From contig JAIQDT010000059.1 of assembly GCA_021521415.1 (NCBI GenBank), positions 4,404,001 through 4,468,000 of the forward strand: a DNA stretch of 64,000 bases, given 5' to 3'. Under the pieces are notes generated by a model. The model made no database searches. It saw nothing but the letters and a program-made list of their open reading frames with translations, and had not been told where the DNA came from. Below are positions 13,676-23,049 of the stretch, piece by piece; position 1 is the first letter of the stretch, and every line of letters starts with the position of its first letter. This DNA is from Bidens hawaiensis. Lineage: Eukaryota; Streptophyta; Magnoliopsida; Asterales; Asteraceae. The position numbers were made by a program, and so were the translations under genes.

Positions 13676-13970
13676 TGACACGAGGTCGAAGACTCGCACA
13701 AAAATAAACCAAATACAACTAACTATATAGCGGTAAGTGGGTTTCGAACATGAGGAGTTTGTGGAATATGTGTTACTAAGTAACTTAACAATTAAACTAA
13801 TATAAATGTAAATGACGAAAAAGTAATTCTCAAGTTGGTTTTGATTTGATTTTATAAACTAAATAAACTAAACGAAAGTTGTAAACAATTGCTTAAGCAA
13901 GTATTCCTCTTGGAATTCGGGTTATTACTCAACACTTTTATTAAAGTTCAATGGATAAATCATAATATCT
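13676..13970 (-). repeat. Left (3') Gypsy LTR, first part
   Basis: This matches 31870-32164 of the right LTR with about ten differences. It is cut at 13970 by the Copia insertion and resumes at 26331. Confidence 0.9.
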
Positions 13971-14398
13971 TGTTGGTACATGTATGTCAGTAGTTCATAG
14001 TCTAGCATTTGTAATCGAGTCTGTAATGTAATTATGTTTTGTTTATGTTTGTTTTGTAATGCGCGAAGTTGTCAACAAGTTCGCTATGGCGAACTTGTTG
14101 AATCAGCGAAGTTATTGACAACTTCGCCTGTGGCGAAGTTGTCGTGTTTATATACTGTTTCAGACGAAACAGTTTACTTAGTTGGTTTAGGGTTTTCGTT
14201 TCAGTTTTCAGTAACCGAGTTACGTGTCATAGTCTGTAACGGTGACCTCGGGTCACGTGTTTGTTATCAATATAACGTGGTTGGTTTATTGCTTGTGTGT
14301 TCGATCTCTACATACTCTACACTCGTATCTACCTACGCAGGGATTCCGCACCTGCGTTGTTAGAGACATCCCGTGTACGATCCGTCCTGGAACCTACA
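13971..14398 (+). repeat. 5' LTR of the Copia element
   Basis: This is 428 bp with TG...CA ends, and carries one copy of the GCGAAGTT-N6-AACTTCGC hairpin at 14106-14127. A near-identical copy lies at 25898-26325. A likely promoter/R region is present, but I could not place the transcription start. Confidence 0.95.
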
Positions 14399-14400
14399 AT

Positions 14401-14413
14401 TGGTATCAGAGCC
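14401..14413 (+). other. Copia primer-binding site
   Basis: TGGTATCAGAGCC follows the 5' LTR after two bases. It is complementary to the 3' end of initiator tRNA-Met, the usual primer of plant Copia elements. Confidence 0.93.
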
Positions 14414-14693
14414 AATCGGCTCGATTGTGAGGTTCGGGATTTCACGCGGGTGTAGAAAACGTCTCGTTTGACCTATTCGCGGGACGTGTTTTTGTTGGGA
14501 TTGAGTTTTGCTAGTGCTTGACAGTCATTTTCAAGCCTTTGCATTGATCGGGAGCTGCTGGATTGACGAAAACAGATCTGAACAAACTTCCCTGTTCATC
14601 GGGCGAAGTTACCGTTCATCGGGCGAAGTTACCATTCTTCAGGCGAAGTTGCCGTCGCTGGAATTAGGGTTTTTGGCGAAGATATAAGGATTA

Positions 14694-14904
14694 GCGAAGT
14701 TAACTACAACTTCGCTCACTTCATAAGTTCGCCTTAGCGAAGTTATCCGCAACTTCGCTTCAAACCCAAGTTCGCTCAACTCATAAGTTCGCCAGAGCTA
14801 AGCGAAGTTATTCTTAACTTCGCCCAAATCAAGCGAATTTAAGATCTCAGCGAAGTTCTCTTTCAGCGAAGTTAACCTTCAAGCGAAGTTATTCTTAACT
14901 TCGC
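14694..14904 (+). promoter_or_regulatory. Array of four 22-nt hairpins in the Copia leader
   Basis: Four copies of GCGAAGTT-N6-AACTTCGC lie at 14694-14715, 14737-14758, 14802-14823 and 14883-14904, with loops AACTAC, ATCCGC, ATTCTT and ATTCTT. Further unpaired GCGAAGTT or AAGTTCGC words fill 14600-14880. They lie between the primer-binding site and the gag start codon, where retroelement packaging and translation signals usually sit. The function is unknown. Confidence 0.85.
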
Positions 14905-14961
14905 CAACTGAGCTGTTTTAATATTTTTTTGTTTTTCCAGGTTTTTCAGGTTTTTGCAAGG

Positions 14962-17523
14962 ATGTCGTCGATCAATATCTCCGACTTGGTCAAGATGGAA
15001 GTAGAAGCGGGGTCTGCCACTAAGGCCCCGAGGCTGATGAAGGGAACTGACTTCGTGGCATGGAAGGACAGATTCATCCAATACATCAAATACCAGGATG
15101 CCAAAATGTGGGTGTGCATCCAGGATGGATATATCCCTCCAACTGCGCAATACGAAGGTCGCGATGTGGTTAAGAAGTACAGCAAAATGGAGGAGGAAGA
15201 AAAGAAAATGTACGAGGCCGAAAGCAAGGCCCATGCTGCGATAACAATGGCACTTCCTCAAGAGGTTCTCCATACGTTCCGAAAGTACACTTCTGCAAGA
15301 GAGCTTTGGGATGCTCTTGAAAATAGATTCGAGGGGAATGTGGGTATCCGTGCATCGAAGGTAAAACTTTTGAAGACCCAGTTCTCCGTCTTCAAATTTT
15401 TGAAGAACGAATCGCTGGATGATATTATCACCAGATACTATCATCTAATGACAGAGCTTAGCAATTATTCGATTGCTTACCGAGAAGAAGAGATCGTTGA
15501 AAAACTTCTCGATGCTCTTCCACCGAAGTGGGAAATGTACACCGTTCTTATGAGGGAAGACAGAGACTTTCCTAATTATGATCTTGAAACGGCAGTGAAC
15601 AAGCTCAGAACTTATGAGCTTAATATGGTTCGAAAAGAAACACCTACAGATCAGATACAAGACCCTGGTATGTATGGTGCAAAGGTCAACTCAGGCTCAA
15701 GTTCAAGGCCTGAATCTGCTGCTTATTACTCTAAAGGGGAGTCAGGCTCTGACTCGTCTCATGAAGGAAAAGTTTCTGTAAACACGAATGGTGATGTATG
15801 TTTCGTTGCTGGAGGATCTAGTACTTCAAAGCCTCAAGCATCCACAAGTAGTTTTTCTGCAAATGCATCTAGCAATAGTTATTCCAAGATGCCTATGAGT
15901 GTAAAATCTGCTGAAGAGCAGTTTGCAGTCTATGCATCATTTATTGCTTCCTATGAAAACTACATCCAGGGGAAGATTGTGGACCCTGCTGTTCTGGATG
16001 AGGATTATGACCAGATCGATGCTGATGATCTGGAGGAGATGGATTTGCAATGGCAAATGGCCATGATAGTGAGGAGAGTCAAGCGTTTCATGAATAAGAC
16101 GGGGAGAAAGTTTGTTGGTGGTCGGCCCGGGTTCGACAAGTCCAAAGTAAGGTGCTATAATTGTCAACAGTACGGGCACTTTGCCAAGGAATGCAGAAAT
16201 GAGAGGGTTGAACGAGGACAAGGTCGACCTACACAACACTCAGGAGTTAACAGAGAGATAAATGCCATGTTGACCAGAGAGGCAGGAGAGTACAACTGGA
16301 ATCAACGCTCAAGTGGTTCTGGTGAGCAAGCAAACATGGCTGAGTCTGAAGCTGAAGAATGTAAGAAGGTTGAAGAAATTGAGAAAGCAAATGAAGAAGA
16401 AACCGCTTTCATGGCAAATGACAAAGATAATCGCTCCGAGGTAAGTCCTAAAACTATTTGTACTAGTTGTGAGAATTTGTCTGAGCAACTTAAAACAATA
16501 ACTGATCAGTATGTCCATTTAGATGCTGACTTTAAAACTATTAAAGAAGATCACCATTTTACGAAAGCAAGAGAAACGAGTTATAAAATTAAAATAAAAG
16601 CATGTGAAAAAGACGTTCAAAGCTTAAAAATTAAACTTGCTGAGAAAATTGAAATAATTGATCTTAGTTATGAAGTTTTGGAGGAAAAAACTAAAGTGAT
16701 TGCTGATCGAGATAAACAGATTGCTGACCACCAGGTAAAGGTGGTGGAACTGAACCGCAAACTTGAGCAGTTCAGGAATTCCTCGGCCATCCTTGATCAC
16801 CTCGTGAGTGATCCAGGTACCTCTGCAAAGAGGGGAGGAATCGGATATAATGAAGTTCCACCACCCTTTAACCACAACTATACTTATAATCCAAGTGTTC
16901 AGAAATCTGTTGATTTCGAGGTTTCTCAGACAACTCCTATCAAGATTACAAGTGTTGAATCAAGTGTTAACTGTGGCGAAACAAGTTCGCCTGTTTCTAG
17001 TGTGAATATTTCTGTTTCAAGTCCAGTCTCATCAGATTCGGATAAGTTGTCCGAATCTGGTCAGACAAAAGAGAAGGTAGGTTTACCCACCGATGGAGAT
17101 AAAAATGAAGTTTCTAAAAAGAGTTCTCCACTCAATCCGTACGTCCCACCTTATGTGAGACGAACGGCTGGTAACGCTGCCTCTACATCCAAACCAACAT
17201 TTGACAAGAAAATGGAGAGTAGATGTTGCTTTAGATGTAACAAGTTAGGACATCTAGTTGCAGATTGCCCTTTGAAACCGAGATTTAGAGATGTAAAGAC
17301 AAATAAAAATGAGAATAAGCATCATTTTGTTCCTGCTAAAAATGAAAACTTTAAAAAATGCCAAAATATAACGAATTCAAGTTTTCATAAAAACCAACCT
17401 CATTTTTACAACCAAACCTCAAGATATAACACCTTCAATTCTCAAAGGTTTGGAAGGCATTACACACAATCTGCAGGGAGATTCCCTAACAGGACTTACA
17501 GAAATTATCCTGATGCTAACTAA
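14962..17523 (+). CDS. gag: Copia Gag protein with two zinc knuckles
   Basis: An 853-residue capsid/nucleocapsid protein that would assemble the particle and bind element RNA. The first ATG in good context is at 14962. The N-terminal part (residues about 20-260) is the Copia gag domain (FVAWKDRFIQYIKYQ, then ELWDALENRFEGN). A CCHC zinc knuckle, CYNCQQYGHFAKEC, starts at residue 398. A second, CFRCNKLGHLVADC, starts near residue 756. Between them lies a charged, probably coiled-coil stretch (residues about 520-610). The ORF ends with TAA at 17521. Two knuckles so far apart, and the length, are unusual. The second knuckle lies inside the candidate intron 16441-17606, so unspliced and spliced RNA would make different Gag forms. 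Confidence 0.93.
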   Translation: MSSINISDLVKMEVEAGSATKAPRLMKGTDFVAWKDRFIQYIKYQDAKMWVCIQDGYIPPTAQYEGRDVVKKYSKMEEEEKKMYEAESKAHAAITMALPQEVLHTFRKYTSARELWDALENRFEGNVGIRASKVKLLKTQFSVFKFLKNESLDDIITRYYHLMTELSNYSIAYREEEIVEKLLDALPPKWEMYTVLMREDRDFPNYDLETAVNKLRTYELNMVRKETPTDQIQDPGMYGAKVNSGSSSRPESAAYYSKGESGSDSSHEGKVSVNTNGDVCFVAGGSSTSKPQASTSSFSANASSNSYSKMPMSVKSAEEQFAVYASFIASYENYIQGKIVDPAVLDEDYDQIDADDLEEMDLQWQMAMIVRRVKRFMNKTGRKFVGGRPGFDKSKVRCYNCQQYGHFAKECRNERVERGQGRPTQHSGVNREINAMLTREAGEYNWNQRSSGSGEQANMAESEAEECKKVEEIEKANEEETAFMANDKDNRSEVSPKTICTSCENLSEQLKTITDQYVHLDADFKTIKEDHHFTKARETSYKIKIKACEKDVQSLKIKLAEKIEIIDLSYEVLEEKTKVIADRDKQIADHQVKVVELNRKLEQFRNSSAILDHLVSDPGTSAKRGGIGYNEVPPPFNHNYTYNPSVQKSVDFEVSQTTPIKITSVESSVNCGETSSPVSSVNISVSSPVSSDSDKLSESGQTKEKVGLPTDGDKNEVSKKSSPLNPYVPPYVRRTAGNAASTSKPTFDKKMESRCCFRCNKLGHLVADCPLKPRFRDVKTNKNENKHHFVPAKNENFKKCQNITNSSFHKNQPHFYNQTSRYNTFNSQRFGRHYTQSAGRFPNRTYRNYPDAN

Positions 17524-17606
17524 AGAAAGCCAGGGTACGGGACGTATCGATCCAAGACCAATTGGTCTTGGGTCCCAAGATTCTAACTCTTTGTTTTATT
17601 GTGCAG
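16441..17606 (+). other. Candidate intron joining gag to pol in frame
   Basis: The donor is CCGAG|GTAAGTCC at 16441, directly after codon 493 of gag (phase 0). The acceptor is a TTCTAAC branch-point-like word at 17581-17587, followed by a T-rich tract and GTGCAG ending at 17606. The next base begins a phase-0 pol codon (17607). Removal of these 1166 bases would delete the gag stop and the second zinc knuckle and fuse gag codon 493 to pol in frame. Pol has no early ATG, and its frame is open only from 17520, upstream of which lie stops, so simple frameshifting from gag looks poor. This is inferred from sequence only. Confidence 0.55.
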
Positions 17607-20600
17607 GAACAGTTGAACAGGGCTGCAAACAATCTTTGGATTATAGATAGCGGCTGTTCCAGGCACATGACAGGCAACAGACACTTGTTGCAAGACTTAA
17701 AACCTGTTCAGGGAGCTAGAGTTAGTTTTGCTGGTGAAAGCGGAGGAAGGATTACCGGTAGAGGAACTGTGTCGAATGGGAGAATGACACTTGAAAACGT
17801 AAATTTTGTGGAGGAATTAAAGCACAATCTGCTGAGTGTGTCGCAGATCTGTGATAAAGAATACACTGTCCATTTCACTAAGAATGAAGCGATTGTATTG
17901 AAGCCTGGTTTTCATATACCAGAAGAATGGATAGTAATGAAAGCTCCACGTGAAACGAATACATACGTGATGGATATGAGGTCTACTGAAATGGCCACCG
18001 GAGAATCCTGTTTAATGACAAAGGCAAGCGAATCAGAATCAGAATTATGGCACAGGAGAATGGGACATATTCATCTTCGTAAGATGAACTTCATTGTCAA
18101 AAATGGGCTTGTGATGGGCGTTCCCTTAAAGAGTTTTAACTTTGAAGATAAATGCATAGCGTGCAAGAAGGGAAAACAACACAAGAAAAGCCATCTCACC
18201 AAGACGATCAACTCAATTGCTGGTACTCTAGAACTACTTCATATGGATCTCTTCGGTCCGGTGAATGTACAAAGTCTAGGTGGTACTTCTTACTGCTTGG
18301 TGATAACTGATGATTACTCGCGATACTCGTGGGTATATTTTCTGAAAACGAAAGACGAGACGACTCAGATGGTGAAGAATCTGATTACAAAAGTCGAGAA
18401 CGTCATGAGTAAATCAGTTAAATTCATCAGAAGCGACAATGGGACAGAGTTCAAGAACTTTGAGATGGAAATCTTTTGTCTTCAGAAGGGTATTGAGCAT
18501 CAATACAGCGCTCCGTATACTCCACAACAGAACGGAGTAGCTGAAAGGAAGAACCGAACGTTGATTGAAGGAGCCAGAACTATGCTGGCAGACTCAAAGC
18601 TTCCTGTGATGTTCTGGGCTGAAGCAGTTGCTACAGCCTGCTATGTTCTGAATCGGGTGTTAACCGTTAAGAGACTTGGAAAAACTTGTTACGAGCTTAT
18701 GCACGGAAGGAAGCCCAACTTGTGCGGTCTTGAACCTTTTGGGTCTCCTTGTTCGATTTTGAAGACTAACTCGAAATTTGGTGAAGTAGCCGATGAGGGA
18801 ATCCTAGTCGGTTATGTTGTTGGGACTCCCAACAGACGGGTCTTCAATACGACAACTTGCAAGGTGGAGGTGGTTTGTAACACCGACATTACTAGTTACC
18901 AACCGCCAAAACCAAGCAATGGACCTGCTGAGCTGTTTGACTATGTTAAACTTTTTAAGTCGTTTAACGTACCTACTTTGGAAATTTCTGAAGAAGACGA
19001 AAGAGCAGTGACGAAGATGATTTTTGATGAGGAAGAGGAGGTAGTGCAACATCAGATGACAGAAAAATCTCAGCCTTCCACATCAAATCCTATCGATACC
19101 CCTGCGGCCTCAACTGAAGATGAGTTTATTAATCCTTTTCACTCTCAGCCAGAAACAACCATAGATGAGATCTCTTCGAACTTGGAAGACAATTTACATG
19201 TCGGTGCTGTTCCGACCACGAGAATTCACAAAGATCACCCTTTGGAGAACGTTATAGGTGATGTGTCCTCGAGTATACAAACCAGAAGTAGCTTGAATGA
19301 GCACACCTGTGTTTATACAAGCATAAAAGAAACGGGTATAATGAATGAATGTTTGTACTCCTGCTTTATAAGCCAAATTGAACCAAAGAATTATCAAATG
19401 GCTTTAAAGGACAGCTCGTGGGTCGAAGCCATGCAAGAAGAATTGGCTCAGTTCGAGAAAATGGAAGTTTGGACCTTGGTTGAAAAACCAAGAAATGTGC
19501 ATGCTATAGGCACGAAATGGGTGTTCAAGTGTAAGAGGGATGAAAAGGGGATTATCGTGAGAAATAAGGCGAGGCTGGTTGTTAAAGGTTTTAATCAACA
19601 AGAGGGTATTGACTACAATGAGGTTTTTGCTCCTGTTGCCCGGTTAGAAGCGATTCGATTGTTTTTGGCGTTTGCTGCATCTAAAAAGATGAAGGTGTTT
19701 CAGTTAGATGTGAAGAGCGCGTTTCTTAACGGGAAAGTTGATGAGGTTGTGTTTGTTGAACAACCTCCGGGTTTTCCTGACCCAGACTTTCCGGATCACG
19801 TATACAGGTTGAGCAAGGCGTTATATGGGTTACATCAGGCACCTCGTGCCTGGTATTCAACGTTATCGGACTACTTGCTGGAAAATGGTTTTGAAAGGGG
19901 ATTGATTGACAGTACGCTGTTTGTGAAGAGAGAAGGATGTGACTTCTTACTGGTTCAAGTCTACGTGGATGATATCATTTTTGCTGCATCAAGAGTATCC
20001 ATGTGTCAGGATTTTGAGGCTGTCATGAAGAAACGATTCGAGATGAGTGCTATGGGTGAACTAACCTTCTTTCTAGGATTGCAGGTTGATCAGAAGAAGG
20101 ATGGGATGTTCATTCATCAAACAAAGTATGTTCATGATGTGCTGAAGAGATTCAAGATGGAGGACAGTTCTCCATATGACACCCCAATCTGCGTCAATCA
20201 CAAATTGGGCGCTGAATCAGATGGTGACGCAGATGTGGACCCTACTCTGTATCGGGCGATAATAGGTTCATTAATGTATTTAACTGCTTCTAGGCCCGAT
20301 ATAATGTTTTCTGTTTGTCTTTGTGCTCGTTTTCAGGCAAACCCAAAGGAATCTCACATGAAAGGTGTGAAGAGGATTTTGCGGTATCTTAAGGGCAAGC
20401 CGAAACTAGGGTTGTGGTACCCAAAGGGGGGAGACGTTGAACTGGTGGCGTATACAGATTCTGATTATGGTGGCTGTAATCAGAGTCGGAAGTCAACAAC
20501 AGGAGGCTGTCAGTTTCTTGGAGGAAGATTAGTTTCCTGGCAGTGCAAGAAACAGACATCAGTTGCAATTTCAACATGCGAAGCTGAATACATGGCAGCA

Positions 20601-20909
20601 TCCAACTGCTGCTCTCAGGTTTTGTGGATTCAGCAACAATTGCGCGACTATGGTCTGAATTTCTTACTTACTCCTATTTTAATTGATAACACTGCCGCCA
20701 TCTCAGTAATTAACAATCCCGTGAAGCACAGTAAAACTAAACATATTGACATTCGTCATCACTTCATACGGGATTGTGCTGAGAAGAAACTGATCAAGAT
20801 CGAAAAAGTTGATACACTTGAAAATTTTGCTGACTTGTTTACAAAAGCGTTTGATAAATCTAGATTTCAAAACCTAATTGAGCTAAACGGGATGATCAAT
20901 CCCGAGTAA
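17520..20909 (+). CDS. pol: Copia Pol polyprotein: protease, integrase, reverse transcriptase, RNase H
   Basis: This supplies the enzymes of retrotransposition. In order: aspartic protease with the active site DSGCSRHMTG (about 17647-17676); the gag pre-integrase HHCC zinc region (ELWHRRMGHIHLRKMNF to CIACKKGKQ); the integrase DDE core (MDLFGPV, RSDNGTEFKN, then PQQNGVAERKNRT); reverse transcriptase (TKWVFKCKRDEKG, LDVKSAFLNG and the catalytic YVDDIIF near 19965); and RNase H (AYTDSDYGGC, STCEAEYMAA, KTKHIDIRHHFIRD). It is open from 17520 with no stop to 20909. There is no ATG near the start of the frame, so expression as a fusion with gag is needed. The candidate spliced start is codon 17607. 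It appears intact. Confidence 0.93.
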   Translation, partial: LKKARVRDVSIQDQLVLGPKILTLCFIVQEQLNRAANNLWIIDSGCSRHMTGNRHLLQDLKPVQGARVSFAGESGGRITGRGTVSNGRMTLENVNFVEELKHNLLSVSQICDKEYTVHFTKNEAIVLKPGFHIPEEWIVMKAPRETNTYVMDMRSTEMATGESCLMTKASESESELWHRRMGHIHLRKMNFIVKNGLVMGVPLKSFNFEDKCIACKKGKQHKKSHLTKTINSIAGTLELLHMDLFGPVNVQSLGGTSYCLVITDDYSRYSWVYFLKTKDETTQMVKNLITKVENVMSKSVKFIRSDNGTEFKNFEMEIFCLQKGIEHQYSAPYTPQQNGVAERKNRTLIEGARTMLADSKLPVMFWAEAVATACYVLNRVLTVKRLGKTCYELMHGRKPNLCGLEPFGSPCSILKTNSKFGEVADEGILVGYVVGTPNRRVFNTTTCKVEVVCNTDITSYQPPKPSNGPAELFDYVKLFKSFNVPTLEISEEDERAVTKMIFDEEEEVVQHQMTEKSQPSTSNPIDTPAASTEDEFINPFHSQPETTIDEISSNLEDNLHVGAVPTTRIHKDHPLENVIGDVSSSIQTRSSLNEHTCVYTSIKETGIMNECLYSCFISQIEPKNYQMALKDSSWVEAMQEELAQFEKMEVWTLVEKPRNVHAIGTKWVFKCKRDEKGIIVRNKARLVVKGFNQQEGIDYNEVFAPVARLEAIRLFLAFAASKKMKVFQLDVKSAFLNGKVDEVVFVEQPPGFPDPDFPDHVYRLSKALYGLHQAPRAWYSTLSDYLLENGFERGLIDSTLFVKREGCDFLLVQVYVDDIIFAASRVSMCQDFEAVMKKRFEMSAMGELTFFLGLQVDQKKDGMFIHQTKYVHDVLKRFKMEDSSPYDTPICVNHKLGAESDGDADVDPTLYRAIIGSLMYLTASRPDIMFSVCLCARFQANPKESHMKGVKRILRYLKGKPKLGLWYPKGGDVELVAYTDSDYGGCNQSRKSTTGGCQFLGGRLVSWQCKKQTSVAISTCEAEYMAASNCCSQVLWIQQQLRDYGLNFLLTPILIDNTAAISVINNPVKHSKTKHIDIRHHFIRDCAEKKLIKIEKVDTLENFADLFTKAFDKSRFQNLIELNGMINPE

Positions 20910-20925
20910 CCATGTCTTTGATTTT

Positions 20926-20926
<1 letters not shown>

Positions 20927-20960
<34 letters not shown>
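20927..20960 (+). repeat. A-tract (about 34 A) directly after pol
   Basis: An uninterrupted run of A begins 18 bases after the pol stop codon and is followed by CATGGGTC. Confidence 0.9.
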
Positions 20961-20961
<1 letters not shown>

Positions 20962-21674
20962 ATGGGTCATTTTTGCTTAAAATGAGTCGGTTACCTCAGT
21001 TTGATGGACATATCCTAGGATATGTTTTGGTCCTCGTTTCAACTTAGAGAATGAGGATAGCCATTAACCGGAAGACTGAAAGTGACCGGTGCAGCTATGA
21101 CGTGTGTTCTTTCAGTTGCTGAAAATTAGTCGGTCATACTTAGTAAGAAGGACACATACTTGTATGTGGTCGGTCCAGTTGATCCATTGGATCTTCAGGA
21201 TAGCCGTTTACCTGACGACTTTGACGTGATTGGGGCGATTGAATTTAAAGTTTTTTTTAAGGGAAATGAAATTAATTTTCAAGTCTGTTACTTCGTATGA
21301 AGTTCTATGCTGTGTTTAACAGAAAATTGATCCAACCTTGGAAAATGATATATATACTAATCGTGTGTGCTTAACTAGTGAAGTTATTAGGCTTAAAAGG
21401 CTTTAGAACAGTCATTGTATGTCGTGGTAATTTTTATGGTGCGTAAAAGTGTATGTGATACTAACTTAAACTACTCGAATTTACGTGGAAACTCCTTAAG
21501 AGTTTTGAATGTCTTCACACATATCTTTCCGAATGATAGGCAGAAAAGCGACTACCCAGTCATACACGAGCCCCTGAGTGATCTGATTCCCGTGAAGAAA
21601 GCATTTCAAGACACTGCAGTGATCCAGATTCGGGACTTGCAGTAGTTTAATACTCCGAAGTCAATAAGAATGTT

Positions 21675-21679
<5 letters not shown>

Positions 21680-21709
<30 letters not shown>
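21680..21709 (+). repeat. Second A-tract (about 30 A) in the Copia element
   Basis: An uninterrupted run of A is followed by CATGTATA, so like the first tract it is followed by CATG. It lies about 750 bases downstream of the first. Confidence 0.9.
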
Positions 21710-21710
<1 letters not shown>

Positions 21711-22297
21711 ATGTATATTTTTAGTACTTATGAGACATAGTAACAATCAAGACTTCTCATGTCTGGAGTAAGAAGAGAACGGGAAGCAGTCAACGAGTAT
21801 ATACAAGTTAATCAGACATTATGGGTCGAAGTCAATTCGGGGTGACTTGGGTATAGCCAAATACGCTTTGAGAATAGATAGAAGACATCATTATCTCTGA
21901 GATGTTGCCAACTTAAATTTTTGAGCTTAACTGAACCTTAATCCGTATCACAGAAACGATGAAAACCATTTACGTTATTTACATGCTTGCAACCTGTGTC
22001 TCTATGTCATAATACAGCCAAAGACGGATCTAAGTGACAGTCACATCGTTAGTATGATTCCTGTTAGGATCTTTTCTAAAACGTAGTGGTCCCTGACTAG
22101 ACTGAAATTTGATCCCTTATTTCGTTAAAATTTTTCTAAGTTTTTTTTTAGTTTTTGTAGTTATATTATTTTATTGTTGGTTACTGGGTCTTGATCATAT
22201 TTGTTTAACTCTTTTTGGTAATTTCTAAGGTTAAATTCAGGATTATTCAAACTTAAAGGGCTGATTTTGAAAATTACGGGCGAAGTTGTTGAATTCA

Positions 22298-22948
22298 GCG
22301 AAGTTGTGCTTAACTTCGCCTTGGCGAAGTTAAGCGTAACTTCGCCTGAACCAACTCAGCCCTATATAAGGACTTTCTAACGGGAACAGTAACATATATT
22401 GAAAACTTTCCGGCGAACATAATATCAAATACAGATTATCCGCGATCTTGTTATCTTCGATTTCGATCCTTGATTTCAGTTTCTAGTACTCATTGACGGT
22501 ATGTATGGTCAATATCTTTCACAAACATACTCATTCTCTATAGTTTTACCCGGTTCGAGACCTCGGGTCGTCGAACCTTCGAAACCAAGTTTTTCACCTT
22601 TGTGTTACGTGTTCATGGACGTCCTTCACGTTTCAATATCATTAATCCATGCCGTTCTTCATTGATGGATCATTAAATCGGTCCGAAACGTCGGATAACA
22701 CTTGTTTGAATCTGAACAGTCGCCGTTTCAGATTCAGGCGAAGTTAAGGTTTACGCGAAGTTATTCTCAACTTCGCCAGTGGCTTAAGTTCGCCTTCAGC
22801 GAAGTTATCCACAACTTCGCTTGAAGCTTAATTTCGCCTATGGCGAAGTTATCCATAACTTCGCCTTGAACACAACTTCGCCTATTTCAAATTTTTTATA
22901 AGTTTATAGACGAACTTACAGATGAAGCGAAGTTGTTCCCAACTTCGC
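22298..22948 (+). promoter_or_regulatory. Array of six hairpins upstream of the third Copia ORF
   Basis: GCGAAGTT-N6-AACTTCGC occurs at 22298-22319, 22324-22345, 22755-22776, 22799-22820, 22843-22864 and 22927-22948. The loops are GTGCTT, AAGCGT, ATTCTC, ATCCAC, ATCCAT and GTTCCC. Stems are identical and loops differ while keeping length six. The last copy is about 100 bases before the start codon of the third ORF. Confidence 0.85.
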
Positions 22949-23049
22949 CTCACCTTTAAATTCGCCTGTACATCACAACTTCGCATATGGTACACAGCGA
23001 ACTTGTGAGATGGTTTTATGGTCTCTAACTTGATTTGTTTTGTGCAGAT

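Larger units (their letters stand above)
20910..22297 (+). other. Copia inter-ORF region, non-coding
   Basis: This lies between pol and the third ORF. It holds two long A-tracts (separate entries) and no supported protein; the 76-aa frame at 21415-21645 has no recognisable motif. The text near 20980-21230 contains several GGTCGGT/ACCGG-like phrases. A long untranslated spacer before the third ORF is usual for SIRE-like elements. Confidence 0.6.

Noticed and set aside
14872..15444. 190-residue antisense frame over the Copia gag start
   Set aside because: It is a mirror of the gag coding sequence, with no motif of its own and composition explained by the sense frame.
14694..22948. CRISPR-like array from the repeated GCGAAGTT words
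   Set aside because: Spacing is irregular, the units are hairpins with six-base loops, and they lie in a plant retrotransposon with no cas genes.
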